From: Halobacillus litoralis
GTDB lineage: Bacteria; Bacillota; Bacilli; Bacillales; Halobacillaceae
Assembly: GCF_004101865.1 (NCBI RefSeq)
Contig: NZ_CP026119.1
Location: 71,750-135,749 of the forward strand
Length of the DNA stretch: 64,000 nucleotides
Direction: 5' to 3'
Shown: positions 1-8,581 of the stretch, piece after piece
Position numbering within the stretch: the first letter of the stretch is position 1
Layout: every line of letters starts with the position of its first letter
Translations under genes and position numbers: made by a program
Notes under the pieces: model-generated
Database searches by the model: none
Told to the model about the DNA's origin: nothing
What the model saw: only the letters and a program-made list of their open reading frames with translations

Positions 1-1196
1 AGCAAGTATTGAGATTATCCATCGGTGATTACAAAGAAGAAATTAAACAACCTAATGTTTTCTCAGAGGAGTTTGACTTTGACACAGTGGGAGATAAGCC
101 AGATACCCAACTAATTGAAAATTTGATGGATGATTTATTTGTTTTTATAAACTCAAGTGCGATAAGACTTGCTGGGAACTATTACATAGGAAGAGCAGCG
201 CTTGAACATAGTGGTGAAGTAGTATCGAACATGCGCGCTGGAAAGGATCTTAAATCTGAGTCTGATATTCCAGTGGTTAACACACTAGGTGTCCTAGCTG
301 GGAAAGCCGTACAACGAGCTTTCAAAGAGGATAATGAGATTCCTGATTCAATAAACCTTACTGTAGATTTCATAACTGCTTTGCCTGTGACGGAATATAA
401 GAGAGACGGTGCGAAAGAAAAACTTCAAGAAAAATTCATGAATGGAGTCCATGAGGTCGTTGTCTATGTAGGGAAGAAAAAAGTTAAAGTAGAGATTGGT
501 TTTGAGTTTGTTTTTGTAAGTCCAGAAGGAACAGCAGCTGTATTTTCGATCGTGGATAAGAAAAATAAAGAAAGAACGAAAAAGTTGCTAAGTGAATTTG
601 TTAAAGAGTACGAGGGTATGACTGAAGACAAGGCCCTTGAAGAGCTTGAAAATGGACGCATTCTACATGTTGATATTGGTGAGGGTACAACTGAACTTCC
701 TATTACTCAAAAATACAATTTTGACGATAAAAAAGCAGATGGTATTAACATTGGAATTGCAGTTGCTATCAATAAAGCGTTAACTAGATTTCGAGAAGAA
801 CAGGGTTTTCCAACTCTTTCTCGTCAGAAATATAGTGAATATCTAAAATATCCAAAGCAATACCCTGAGTTTCACAGTGTAGCGATGAACTACATTCGCC
901 AGACTGTAAAAGGTCCATATAGACAAGTTTTAGATGCAATAAAAGACCAGCTAGATAGTGTTTACAATGAAGTGGATATTGTAATGGTCTATGGTGGTGG
1001 TTCGATATTGATGAAAGAGATTATGTATGATGCATTAAAAGAAGAGTTGGCGGGCCGTAGAATGGGGAAAATTAAAGTATTATGGGTTCCGACTGAACTT
1101 GCTACGACTATGAATGCTGATGGTTTGGAGAGACTCTTCTATAACAATTTCTATAATAAGATTAAAAGTGCAAAATTAGAGAGTGCTAAGAAGTAA
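1..1196 (+). CDS. parM: ParM/Alp-type plasmid segregation actin, N-terminus outside window
   Basis: Bacterial actin-like ATPase that forms filaments to push sister plasmids apart. The frame is open to the left edge (codons at 3-8 encode Gln-Val), and the first phosphate loop expected near the N-terminus of the actin fold is missing, so the gene is cut by the window; a TTG at 9 is not the true start. The phosphate-2 motif DIGEGTTE lies at about 672-695 and the adenosine motif VYGGGS at about 987-1005. A ParR-like gene follows 47 bases later, as in parMRC operons. The family (ParM, Alp7A, other Bacillus actins) cannot be settled without the N-terminus. Confidence 0.88.
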   Translation, partial: QVLRLSIGDYKEEIKQPNVFSEEFDFDTVGDKPDTQLIENLMDDLFVFINSSAIRLAGNYYIGRAALEHSGEVVSNMRAGKDLKSESDIPVVNTLGVLAGKAVQRAFKEDNEIPDSINLTVDFITALPVTEYKRDGAKEKLQEKFMNGVHEVVVYVGKKKVKVEIGFEFVFVSPEGTAAVFSIVDKKNKERTKKLLSEFVKEYEGMTEDKALEELENGRILHVDIGEGTTELPITQKYNFDDKKADGINIGIAVAINKALTRFREEQGFPTLSRQKYSEYLKYPKQYPEFHSVAMNYIRQTVKGPYRQVLDAIKDQLDSVYNEVDIVMVYGGGSILMKEIMYDALKEELAGRRMGKIKVLWVPTELATTMNADGLERLFYNNFYNKIKSAKLESAKK

Positions 1197-1255
1197 TTTG
1201 ATTAATATAGGGAAGGGCTTCCCTCCCTCCTTATTTCAAGTAGGTGGTGAAAATA

Positions 1256-1909
1256 TTGAGCCGAAAGAGGCAGACTAAAGAAAAAAAAGCAGGAGATATT
1301 CACCCGTTTTATTTAAATGATAATAATGTAGTTAATGAGTTTATAAACAAACAGACTAATGCAAATGAAGGGCTTCGGGTAGCTATTGAACTTTTTGTAA
1401 GTCAATTTGGTAATATAGACGTTTCTAAGTTCGTGCCGAATCGTAGAGATCCAGAGACATTGGAAAACATTTTGCCGATATTAGAAATGGCTAGCAAAAT
1501 AGAAGGTAATACCCCTTCTAGTGCCGGAGTTTATATTGAGCGAAATAAAGATGCTGGCGAAACTGAAAGCGCTCCTTCACAATCCTCTATCAATGATGAA
1601 CCGCCCGATAATAAAAACGACGGAAAAGATATGGACAATGAAGTTAATCAACGGGATAATGTGAATTTTGTTGCTAGTAATAATAAAAACGAAGGGCGAA
1701 ACCAGGAGAATCTTTTGAAAGATGAAGATAAAACAGAAAGTAAAAATAGCCATTCAGATTTAAGAAAAGATAGCGAGAGTATAAATGTGGATGAACACAA
1801 GGTTCCTCAAAGAGAAAATGAGAGAAAAGAAAAAGATGGAAACGACTTAAATCATGAAGAAGAATCACCTGCAGATAATGATGATATGCCTTCATGGATG
1901 ACAGAATAG
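1256..1909 (+). CDS. ParR-like partition adaptor protein
   Basis: Probable DNA-binding adaptor linking the ParM filament to a centromere. The start is taken as TTG 1256 because AGGTGG at 1242-1247 is correctly spaced from it; a GTG at 1244 lies inside that site. The first ~90 residues are basic then helical (a plausible ribbon-helix-helix or helical DNA-binding part), and the remaining ~125 residues are a very hydrophilic, Asp/Glu/Asn/Lys-rich tail, probably disordered. Assignment rests mainly on position directly behind the actin gene and on size; no motif proves it. The operon ends at a strong terminator at 1934-1966. Confidence 0.55.
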   Translation: MSRKRQTKEKKAGDIHPFYLNDNNVVNEFINKQTNANEGLRVAIELFVSQFGNIDVSKFVPNRRDPETLENILPILEMASKIEGNTPSSAGVYIERNKDAGETESAPSQSSINDEPPDNKNDGKDMDNEVNQRDNVNFVASNNKNEGRNQENLLKDEDKTESKNSHSDLRKDSESINVDEHKVPQRENERKEKDGNDLNHEEESPADNDDMPSWMTE

Positions 1910-1933
1910 AAGAACTAGGGAGTTACCCCCTTC

Positions 1934-1966
1934 AAAAAAGTCGATGCATTATGCATCGACTTTTTT
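1934..1966 (+). terminator. Bidirectional terminator between parR-like and rsoA-like genes
   Basis: A 16-base perfect inverted repeat (1934-1949 with 1951-1966) begins with A6 and ends with T6, so it can stop transcription from both sides. It separates the partition operon from the leftward RsoA-like gene. Confidence 0.85.
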
Positions 1967-2165
1967 ATGTGAATTTTTCTTTAAATTCAAAGAAACCCAC
2001 AGATTCTATATTTAAAATTTTGTCTTCATTCTCCAATATTTTCAGTTTTATTGATTGCTCCAAATCTTCTCTTTCTTTAGGTTTAGTTTGGTTGAGTGCT
2101 TTTTTTATTCTGGGTTCTAGTTGTTCTATATAATCTAATATTTCATTTGCATTTGAATCATCCAT
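1965..2165 (-). CDS. rsoA: RsoA-like co-sigma factor (HTH_16-type, sigma region 2-like)
   Basis: A 66-residue acidic helical protein read leftward, with AGGGGGT upstream of its ATG. It aligns along its whole length with the 79-residue protein at 46071-46310: both have EP-[RK]-IKK near residue 17-29, then an [RE]-R-E-[DN]-LEQ block and a GF-[FW]-EF end. That second protein sits directly behind a SigO-like gene. In B. subtilis SigO (YvrI) provides the region 4 part and RsoA (YvrHa) the region 2 part of a two-subunit sigma factor. By analogy this is the region-2-type partner of the sigma protein at 2913. The two are separated here by two small genes and opposite strands. Confidence 0.65.
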   Translation of the reverse strand: MDDSNANEILDYIEQLEPRIKKALNQTKPKEREDLEQSIKLKILENEDKILNIESVGFFEFKEKFT

Positions 2166-2286
2166 AACGATACCCCCTACGTTTAAAAGTGAGAAAAAAT
2201 TACATTATTACACAAAAAATGACTTTTTTACCAAAAATGTTTATTTATCCTAATTTATATCTCTTTAGAAAGTGAGGAGGGATTTT

Positions 2287-2526
2287 ATGAGAGTATCTGT
2301 TTATACATCTCAATCATGTGGGTTTTGTAAAAGAATTAAAGACTGGTATTTGTCCCAGGGTATACATTTCGTTGAAAAAGACGTTCAAAAAAACCCTTTG
2401 TACAAAGATGAACTATTAGAACTTGGGGTGAAAGGAATACCGTTTTCACTAATCGAGTCATCAGAAAAAACTGTAGAGGTACTTGGGTTTAACAAAAAAG
2501 AGCTAGAAGATCTCTTTTTGAAATAA
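2287..2526 (+). CDS. Glutaredoxin/NrdH-like thiol-disulphide protein
   Basis: A 79-residue thioredoxin-fold protein. It has the redox motif CGFC at residues 11-14 and the cis-proline motif GIPF near residue 57, which fit the glutaredoxin/NrdH family. The ATG at 2287 is chosen because GAGGAGGG ends six bases upstream; the earlier GTG at 2272 lies within that ribosome site. It has no signal peptide, so it acts in the cytoplasm, reducing protein disulphides or serving as electron donor. It lies between the two split-sigma genes, possibly cotranscribed with the next small gene. Confidence 0.8.
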   Translation: MRVSVYTSQSCGFCKRIKDWYLSQGIHFVEKDVQKNPLYKDELLELGVKGIPFSLIESSEKTVEVLGFNKKELEDLFLK

Positions 2527-2552
2527 CTTTCATTAATAAAGGTTGGGTGCTT

Positions 2553-2774
2553 ATGAGTGGATACGAAAATCAAATAGATACGTTGACAAGACGCTATACA
2601 GAGCTAAGAAAAGAACTTAACAGATTTACCTGTAAATTGGATCATGTGGACGAACAAGATATAGAACTTTATCAAGATGTCTGTATGTTGTTCGCAACAC
2701 AACTTAATCGCTTAAGAAAAGAATGCAATGCCTCCTACTCAATTGATGTTTGTCAAGAAAACTTAGATAAATAA
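2553..2774 (+). CDS. Small helical protein, unknown function
   Basis: A 73-residue charged protein predicted to be almost all helix, with three Cys residues. The ATG at 2553 is chosen over a GTG at 2547. It follows the glutaredoxin gene by 26 bases in the same direction and precedes the SOS box of the sigma gene. No family is recognised; a small coiled-coil or adaptor is possible. Confidence 0.5.
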   Translation: MSGYENQIDTLTRRYTELRKELNRFTCKLDHVDEQDIELYQDVCMLFATQLNRLRKECNASYSIDVCQENLDK

Positions 2775-2826
2775 CCAGCTGATTTCGATACAACCATACT
2801 AATTCAAATCAAAATATTAGATAACG

Positions 2827-2840
2827 GGAACGTGTGTTCT
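2827..2840 (+). promoter_or_regulatory. LexA (DinR)-type SOS box upstream of first SigO-like gene
   Basis: GAAC-GTGT-GTTC at 2828-2839 fits the Bacillus LexA consensus GAAC-RNRY-GTTC in all core positions. It lies 73 bases before the sigma factor start, where LexA binding would block the promoter. An equivalent site lies upstream of the paralogous sigma gene at 45457. Confidence 0.7.
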
Positions 2841-2912
2841 ATTATATCGAGTTGACTCCCATATTTTCAATATTTTCTTTTAACAATGACATATTTCATT
2901 GGAGGGAACTAT

Positions 2913-3497
2913 ATGAAGCATAAATCGGATTTGATTGAAAAATTTATGAGTGATAACCCGAATTTTGTAAAGCAACCCATCGTTAAAAGCTTCTTAGCAC
3001 AAGAGGATAACTTTTCTTTACTAGAATCTCATCTAAGAGGAAATGAAAGTTCATCCAATCTTCTAGATGAGAAGTTCAAGTTGCATTTTTACAGAGCAAA
3101 AATCGTAAATTATTTATCTAACTTGATTTATTACTTTTCGATAGATTACGACAAAAGGGTCAATGTGTACGGAGAAAGGTTCCCTTTGGTGTTAAATAAA
3201 ACTCCAAACGACGATGAGGGGAATAATGGAGACAATTCCTTAATCGATATGGTTAATGTAGATCATGTCGATTTTGACTCTTCATTTGAGCATAGTTTAG
3301 AGGGTTCTGTAACAGATAAACGTTTATATAAAGCTATAAAGAAGCTTCCAAAGAACCAGAAAAAAGTATTATCGTTACATTTTCTTAAAGGTTTAAGCAA
3401 TAAGGAAATTGCAAGAGTTTTAGACGAGAGTGAACAGAACGTTTCTAACGTCAAGCGTAGAGCCTTCAAAAAGCTACGTGTGCAAATATCAAGTTAA
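2913..3497 (+). CDS. sigO: SigO-like sigma factor, region 4 subunit
   Basis: A 194-residue sigma-70-family protein without a recognisable region 2. The last ~50 residues form a region 4 helix-turn-helix (LPKNQKKVL ... LSNKEIARVL ... NVSNVKRRA) for -35 recognition. The N-terminal half aligns with the protein at 45457 (shared SFL-x4-N-x3-LL-x2-HLR and NYLS motifs), marking a plasmid family resembling B. subtilis SigO/YvrI. Such proteins need an RsoA-like partner, here probably at 1965-2165. ATG 2913 follows GGAGGG by six bases. The SOS box at 2827 suggests LexA repression. Downstream tRNA-Cys, yvrJ and protease genes are candidate targets. Confidence 0.75.
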   Translation: MKHKSDLIEKFMSDNPNFVKQPIVKSFLAQEDNFSLLESHLRGNESSSNLLDEKFKLHFYRAKIVNYLSNLIYYFSIDYDKRVNVYGERFPLVLNKTPNDDEGNNGDNSLIDMVNVDHVDFDSSFEHSLEGSVTDKRLYKAIKKLPKNQKKVLSLHFLKGLSNKEIARVLDESEQNVSNVKRRAFKKLRVQISS

Positions 3498-3567
3498 AGT
3501 GTTTAATTTTATACACTTGTTGCTCTTTAGTTAATGTAGTAAGATTATTTGCTTATTTTAAGCTTAG

Positions 3568-3638
3568 GGTAGTATAGCCAAGTGGTAAGGCCAGGGTCTG
3601 CAAAACCCTTACCCCCGGTTCAAATCCGGGTACTACCT
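3568..3638 (+). tRNA. tRNA-Cys(GCA)
   Basis: Full cloverleaf: acceptor arms GGTAGTA (3568-3574) and TACTACC (3631-3637) pair over seven bases; the anticodon stem AGGGT/ACCCT encloses loop CTGCAAA with anticodon GCA; the T arm CCCGG-TTCAAAT-CCGGG is intact. The discriminator is T at 3638 and no CCA is encoded. A lone tRNA-Cys between a sigma gene and yvrJ is unusual on a plasmid. Confidence 0.93.
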
Positions 3639-3672
3639 CTTCAAGAACTTAAATCTAGAAAGGAGGTAGTTC

Positions 3673-3846
3673 TTGTTGACTCCAGATAATTGGTTAGATT
3701 TAATTAGTAATCTTGGTTTCCCAGTGGTAGTGACTTTCTATTTGCTTTTCAGGTTAGAAAAAAGCTTCCAGAAACTAGAAGAAAGCGTGGATGAATTACT
3801 CAATAAACACAGTAAGTGTTTAGAAGCCAGATATCTCGATAACTGA
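3673..3846 (+). CDS. yvrJ: YvrJ-family small membrane protein
   Basis: A 57-residue protein, starting at TTG 3673 (or TTG 3676) behind AGGAGG at 3661. One membrane segment carries the YvrJ signature GFPVVVTFYLLFR-L-E, followed by an amphipathic coiled-coil tail. In B. subtilis yvrJ belongs to the SigO-RsoA regulon. A second YvrJ gene lies beside the other sigma pair at 45062-45208, so the pairing is conserved within this window. The layout (single membrane helix then charged helix) resembles BhlA/UviB holin-like peptides, but that likeness is only topological. The function of the family is not known. Confidence 0.85.
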   Translation: MLTPDNWLDLISNLGFPVVVTFYLLFRLEKSFQKLEESVDELLNKHSKCLEARYLDN

Positions 3847-3848
3847 GT

Positions 3849-3878
3849 GTAGAACTAACATTGTTCTACCTTTTTTTC
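3849..3878 (+). terminator. Terminator after yvrJ
   Basis: Stem GTAGAAC/GTTCTAC with a seven-base loop followed by T7. Confidence 0.8.
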
Positions 3879-3937
3879 TGAAACTGATTTATTCAGTCTG
3901 ATTTTAATACCAGAACAATCAAAAGGGATGTGTAATA

Positions 3938-4831
3938 GTGAGGAAATCCGTTAAAATTTTTCCTATAAATGATATAGGGGATGATAGGTCAAAGGAAAAG
4001 ATACCAGAGAATATACTTGAGATAAGAGCTTTTAGGAAATGGGAAGATGGATTATCAGGGAAAGAGGTTGTAATAGCAGTAATAGATACCGGTTGTCACA
4101 CTAACCATCCTGATTTAAAGGGAAGAATTATTGGGGGATACAATTTTAGTGATGAAGGTAAAAGTGATAATTATGAGGATTTAAACGGCCATGGAACTCA
4201 TACCGCTGGTATAATTGCGAGTTCTGATAACAATACGGGCATTAAAGGGATAGCTCCTCATTCGAGTATCTTAGTTCTTAAAACTTTGGATAAGAAAGGT
4301 ACAGGAACGGTTAAGAGTTTAATCAAAGCAGTTAATTACGCGGTTAATTGGAGAGGTCCGAATGATGAAAAAGTAAAAGTTATATCCATGTCTTTAGGAA
4401 TAGAGGAAGATTATCCAGAGCTTCATCTAGCTATTAAAAATGCTATTGGAAAAAATATCTCAGTCGTAGCATCCTCAGGGAATTACGGAGATGGGAACTT
4501 TATTACAAATGAATACACTTACCCTAGCTATTATAATGAAGTAATCAGTGTAGGTGCCATTACTAATGACGATAAGATATCTTCATTTTCAAACACAAAT
4601 AGTGATATCCTACTATATGCGCCAGGAAGTAATATATACTCTACTTACTTAGAGGGAAGATATAGAAGATTAACCGGTACTTCTATGGCATCACCTCATG
4701 TTGTGGGAGTCATAGCATTGTTATTAGAGGAAGAAGAGTTATCAGTTGCGGGTATAAGAAAAAAACTACTTCAAAACACACAAACTATAAGTGATGGTGA
4801 TATCATTTACCCTGTGCTATACCTACAATAA
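3938..4831 (+). CDS. Intracellular subtilisin-type serine protease (ISP family)
   Basis: A 297-residue S8 protease with catalytic Asp in VIDTG (~residue 50), His in NGHGTHTAG (~85) and Ser in GTSMASPH (~249). There is no signal peptide; the N-terminus carries the short propeptide-like stretch and the IPENILEIRA-x3-W segment typical of Bacillus intracellular serine proteases, so it should act in the cytoplasm. The start is GTG 3938. It stands behind the yvrJ terminator, close to the SigO-like gene, so it could be a target of that sigma factor. It may degrade cytosolic proteins under stress, or act on a plasmid protein. Confidence 0.9.
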   Translation: MRKSVKIFPINDIGDDRSKEKIPENILEIRAFRKWEDGLSGKEVVIAVIDTGCHTNHPDLKGRIIGGYNFSDEGKSDNYEDLNGHGTHTAGIIASSDNNTGIKGIAPHSSILVLKTLDKKGTGTVKSLIKAVNYAVNWRGPNDEKVKVISMSLGIEEDYPELHLAIKNAIGKNISVVASSGNYGDGNFITNEYTYPSYYNEVISVGAITNDDKISSFSNTNSDILLYAPGSNIYSTYLEGRYRRLTGTSMASPHVVGVIALLLEEEELSVAGIRKKLLQNTQTISDGDIIYPVLYLQ

Positions 4832-5201
4832 CAACCATCCTGTTTAATTTCCAAAAAAATTTATTTTCAAGACTTTCAAGTTAATAGCTAGATATAATAT
4901 AGAGTATCATTTAGTGGATGCTAGGAATAATTCAAAAGATCTTTCATTTGTGACCCCCTCGTATGGACTTCATTGTTCACATACGGGGGTTTTCTTTCTT
5001 TGAAACATAGGTTATTTACCTTTATAATCGGTGAACTTTGTGAGTGAGGAACTAAACATGTAACACACGTTTAGGTTACAAATATCGAACAGTTATGGCC
5101 ATAGAAAATAATTTAAATGATTTTGTTTATTTTCATCTCAATAATCCTCTTTACTTAATAACCATATAAAAATGGTAAACCTTACGAAGGGAGGTATTAA
5201 G
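4832..5201 (+). other. Intergenic region with terminator and operator-like repeat
   Basis: No gene seen. It holds a terminator (4954-4994), a possible -10 TATAAT near 5021-5028, a TGTAAC-N10-GTTACA inverted repeat (5059-5080) and an inverted repeat ACCAT/ATGGT just before the next ribosome site. These look like control elements of the 5.2-10 kb cluster. Confidence 0.5.
4954..4994 (+). terminator. Terminator downstream of the protease gene
   Basis: Stem CCCCC-T-CGTATG / CATACGGGGG with one bulged T, then a T-rich tract. Confidence 0.75.
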
Positions 5202-5609
5202 ATGAATGCATTAAGTGCGATTAATTCAATTCCTAAAAAGCATTTTATGGTTGTCGGGATGTTAGTGATGCTTTTCTCTGGAGCTTCAGCATTTGCCGCA
5301 ACAGATGAGGTGCATCTTGGAAAATACGATGAGGCGGTGTACGGTACCGGGGCAGCTATTAATGAATCACTTCTCGTTATGGATGCTGATAACTACGGTG
5401 GGTCGGTTGCTCAATCAGAATCTTTCACTGCAAAAGCTAGAAAGTATAATGTTGGCATTAAACCCACAGTAGCATCTTACGGGGTAGCAGAGAATGATAG
5501 CATTTACAAATATGTAAGTGTTGATCCAGGAGTATACCAAGCAGCAGCTGTGAAAAATTCTAATTACCCTTTCCCTAACTATGCAGAAGGCAAGGTTGAA
5601 ATATTCTAA
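5202..5609 (+). CDS. Small secreted protein, unknown
   Basis: A 135-residue protein. ATG 5202 lies behind GGGAGG. Residues ~1-32 form a Sec signal peptide (Lys-rich start, hydrophobic core, cleavage after AFA-A). The mature ~103 residues are Tyr/Ala/Ser rich, contain no Cys, and show repeated Y-G/V-A-x-Y type stretches. It is the first gene of a cluster with an ABC transporter and a phospholipase A2-like protein, so it may be a secreted partner, immunity or peptide component. No family is recognised. Confidence 0.7.
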   Translation: MNALSAINSIPKKHFMVVGMLVMLFSGASAFAATDEVHLGKYDEAVYGTGAAINESLLVMDADNYGGSVAQSESFTAKARKYNVGIKPTVASYGVAENDSIYKYVSVDPGVYQAAAVKNSNYPFPNYAEGKVEIF

Positions 5610-5678
5610 GGATATTAATTTAAAAAGTAGTACCTAGAAGTTTTCTTTTAGGTACTACTATTTTATAGGAGGAAAACA

Positions 5679-7733
5679 ATGACAAAGTTCTTATATTGGG
5701 CAGATTTTTTCGATACTATTTTTAGAAAAAATAAATTGTTTTGGGTGGTTCAAATATTAAGCTTTCTATTTATCAGTATATTCTTTTGTCAGTACATATT
5801 CTTTGAGGGTGATTATTCACCTCCAAATGCACTTGAATTATCTAGTCCTATTGTCCAAATAGGTATACTAGCTTATCTAATTATTGGTTCAAATCTTTTA
5901 GAAAATAACAGTTTGAAAGGTGTAAAAAGCATTTACAGTTCTCTTCATGTACAATTAGACAGCTTAATTGGGTCGATAGGATTCATAGTAATATCCTCCG
6001 GATTTACAATTGCGTTTTATTATTCTTACTATTCCATTCTTTTGATCAGCTCGGGCACAAATATTGGGTCTTTTTTTATTGATTCTTTGCTTTATTTAAT
6101 TCTATATTGGTGGGTTCCCTTCCTAACAAGTGGGTTACTTGGCTTAAGTATTTCACTATGGATAAAAAACCACTTTAAATACGTCATTATGATATTAGTT
6201 TGGCTTCTCGTAGGACCTTTAAACGACTTATACCTTAAAGACAGATTATCACTGCTATTTTCATGGGGAGAAAAAGAGCCGACAATCCCCTATCATTACC
6301 TTTATGGTTTTGCTATTGAAGATGCAGCTGTACTAGAAAAATTCACATGGATTATGACAATCTTACTGATACTCATTCTGTCATATTTTACTAAGATTAA
6401 AAAAATCAAAATCTACAAATCTATAGCACTTGCTCTTTGTTTCTCGGTATTGATCGGGTTATCTTTCAATCAAATCCATCAATATAATACGTTATTAGTT
6501 GGAAAGGGAGAACAATCTATACAGAGTGAAATTGATAAATATCAAGTCTACCCAAACTCTAAAGATAACTCAGATCCGGAATATGAAATTACAGAGTATG
6601 ATATTGATCTGGCCCTCGATAATAACCTTAGTGCTAATGTATTTCTTAATATAGAAAACATCTCTGAAAATACAATTTCTAGATTAAAGTTTTCTTTATA
6701 TAGTGGATTTCATATTAGATATGTAAAAGATAACGGAAACAAAATTGATTACTCTAGGAAATACGATCAGGTAAAAATACAATTAGCTATGCCTCTAGAA
6801 AGAGGTGAATCAAGAACTATAGAGGTTTCCTATTCAGGAGATTCCTCCCCAATATATTTTGCAAATGAGCAAGCAGCATATCTTCCATCAAATTTCCCAT
6901 GGATACCTAAGGAAGTTATTGCCCCTGCTATAACAGTATTTGAAAATTCCATTCACAGAAACAATTTGAACTCATTCAACGAAGTAAAATATGAGTTGGA
7001 ATTCCAAGGAGAAAAAGAAGTATATACAAATATAAATAAAATAGGAGAGGATATTTGGTCAGGTGTGTCTACAGGAGGCCTATCTGTAATTATGGGCAGG
7101 TTAGATGAAACAGATTATGAAGGTAAAAAAATCATTTATCCTGATATCTGGAACGTTTCCACTGTATCTTTGGATAGATATTTTGAGAGGTTCGAAAATA
7201 ATCTAGCGAAGATCAATGAACTTTTTGAAGGTGTAGACACAACCATACCAAACACAATCTTTTTACTTCCTAATACTTTTGTAAATGATTTCTATTTCGA
7301 AGAGGATTATTGGTTGTCGAAAGACCATTTCATTTTAGGTATACAGCGTGTTTTTTCTATAGATGAACATATTCTAGATCGTAAATCTGCTTTAATAATG
7401 AACAGCCTGGTACCAGCATCGACATGGAAAAACTCTATAAATCCTACTGATTTGGACTTCGTCTTTCTATTCAATGCCATTGTGTCTAATTATTTATCTG
7501 ATGGAAATGAAAAAGTACCAAAGAAATACCTGAGTTTTGTAGAAATGAAGATAAATAAACAAGATAAACAAGTGCAAGTCAATGTATTGACTCGCGTTAT
7601 AGAACTTATGGAAATACTAAGTGAAGAAAAAAAGAAGGAGTTTTTAAATGACTGGTATCAACTCCTTATTAAAAAGCATAGTTTTGGGGAGCTTAGCTCA
7701 TTAATTGTTGAGTACAGGGAGGAGAGAAATTGA
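5679..7733 (+). CDS. ABC transporter permease fused to large extracytoplasmic domain
   Basis: A 684-residue protein. Residues ~18-270 contain about six to seven membrane helices like ABC-2 permeases. Residues ~290-480 form a beta-rich domain resembling the N-terminal domain of M1-type peptidase/permease fusions, and the rest is helical. The gluzincin zinc motif HExxH is absent, so peptidase activity is not expected. The gene overlaps the ATPase start by one base (TGATG) and forms a three-gene transporter with the following two genes. It probably exports or removes a peptide or lipid connected with the secreted proteins on either side. Confidence 0.72.
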   Translation: MTKFLYWADFFDTIFRKNKLFWVVQILSFLFISIFFCQYIFFEGDYSPPNALELSSPIVQIGILAYLIIGSNLLENNSLKGVKSIYSSLHVQLDSLIGSIGFIVISSGFTIAFYYSYYSILLISSGTNIGSFFIDSLLYLILYWWVPFLTSGLLGLSISLWIKNHFKYVIMILVWLLVGPLNDLYLKDRLSLLFSWGEKEPTIPYHYLYGFAIEDAAVLEKFTWIMTILLILILSYFTKIKKIKIYKSIALALCFSVLIGLSFNQIHQYNTLLVGKGEQSIQSEIDKYQVYPNSKDNSDPEYEITEYDIDLALDNNLSANVFLNIENISENTISRLKFSLYSGFHIRYVKDNGNKIDYSRKYDQVKIQLAMPLERGESRTIEVSYSGDSSPIYFANEQAAYLPSNFPWIPKEVIAPAITVFENSIHRNNLNSFNEVKYELEFQGEKEVYTNINKIGEDIWSGVSTGGLSVIMGRLDETDYEGKKIIYPDIWNVSTVSLDRYFERFENNLAKINELFEGVDTTIPNTIFLLPNTFVNDFYFEEDYWLSKDHFILGIQRVFSIDEHILDRKSALIMNSLVPASTWKNSINPTDLDFVFLFNAIVSNYLSDGNEKVPKKYLSFVEMKINKQDKQVQVNVLTRVIELMEILSEEKKKEFLNDWYQLLIKKHSFGELSSLIVEYREERN

Positions 7734-8581
7734 TGGAAATCGTAGATATTGAAAAAAAAGTAGGAAAGAAAAGTATATTGAAGAATGTAAGTTGTGAGTT
7801 TAAAGGAGTTTATGGTTTGTTAGGTCCTAATGGTGCTGGAAAAACGACTCTAATGAAGATTCTAGCATCGGTTAATTCAAATTATAATGGACATGTAAAA
7901 AAAAATGGAATAAAAAATGTTGGTTATCTTCCTCAAGATTTCTTTCCCTACAAAAACCTTTCTATAGAGAAGATACTAAACCATCTAGGGACTTTAAAAG
8001 GACTAAATAAGGAAACGATCAACAATGAAATAGACGCAGTTCTAAAAGAACTGAACTTATTAAAATATAAGCAGTATAAGGTAAAAGAGCTATCTGGAGG
8101 AATGGTTAGAAGATTGGGAATAGCTCAGGCTATCTTAGGGAGACCTGAGTTACTAATCATTGATGAACCATTTAATGGGTTAGATTTAGAAGAAAAAATC
8201 AGACTTAAATTTTTACTAAAAAAAATATCATTGGATGAAAATAGAGTAACAATTATTACATCTCATTTAGTTGATGAAATGGAGGAGATTTGTACTAACA
8301 TAGGTCTATTATTTAGCGGAGAAATGGTTAAGAGTGATGGTGTGAATGAATTATTAAGTGACCTCGAGAATAAAATATGGGAGCTAGAATGTGATAAAGG
8401 TAACTGTTTCGATGTAAATCGAGGCTTGATTTTATCGGAAACTTTTGTGTCGGCTAACAGGAAAAAATTGAGGATATATTCTGATGAAAATGTTTCTGGT
8501 GGGAAAGTCATGTCTCCTACACTAAAAGATATCTACCTATACTACAATCAAAAGGCGAACAACAATGATTATACACAATAG
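7733..8581 (+). CDS. ABC transporter ATP-binding protein
   Basis: A 282-residue ATPase with Walker A GPNGAGKTT (~residue 31), Q-loop PQD (~65), signature LSGGM (~120) and Walker B LLIIDEP (~140), then a C-terminal extension. It is the energising subunit for the permeases before and after it. ATG 7733 overlaps the stop of the upstream permease and is preceded by GGGAGGAGAG. The small one-domain form without fused membrane part fits bacteriocin, lantibiotic and peptide-export families of Firmicutes. Confidence 0.93.
   Translation: MEIVDIEKKVGKKSILKNVSCEFKGVYGLLGPNGAGKTTLMKILASVNSNYNGHVKKNGIKNVGYLPQDFFPYKNLSIEKILNHLGTLKGLNKETINNEIDAVLKELNLLKYKQYKVKELSGGMVRRLGIAQAILGRPELLIIDEPFNGLDLEEKIRLKFLLKKISLDENRVTIITSHLVDEMEEICTNIGLLFSGEMVKSDGVNELLSDLENKIWELECDKGNCFDVNRGLILSETFVSANRKKLRIYSDENVSGGKVMSPTLKDIYLYYNQKANNNDYTQ

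Noticed and set aside
5679..7733. M1 aminopeptidase activity of the large permease
   Set aside because: The outer domain resembles the N-terminal domain of such fusions, but no HExxH zinc motif is present.
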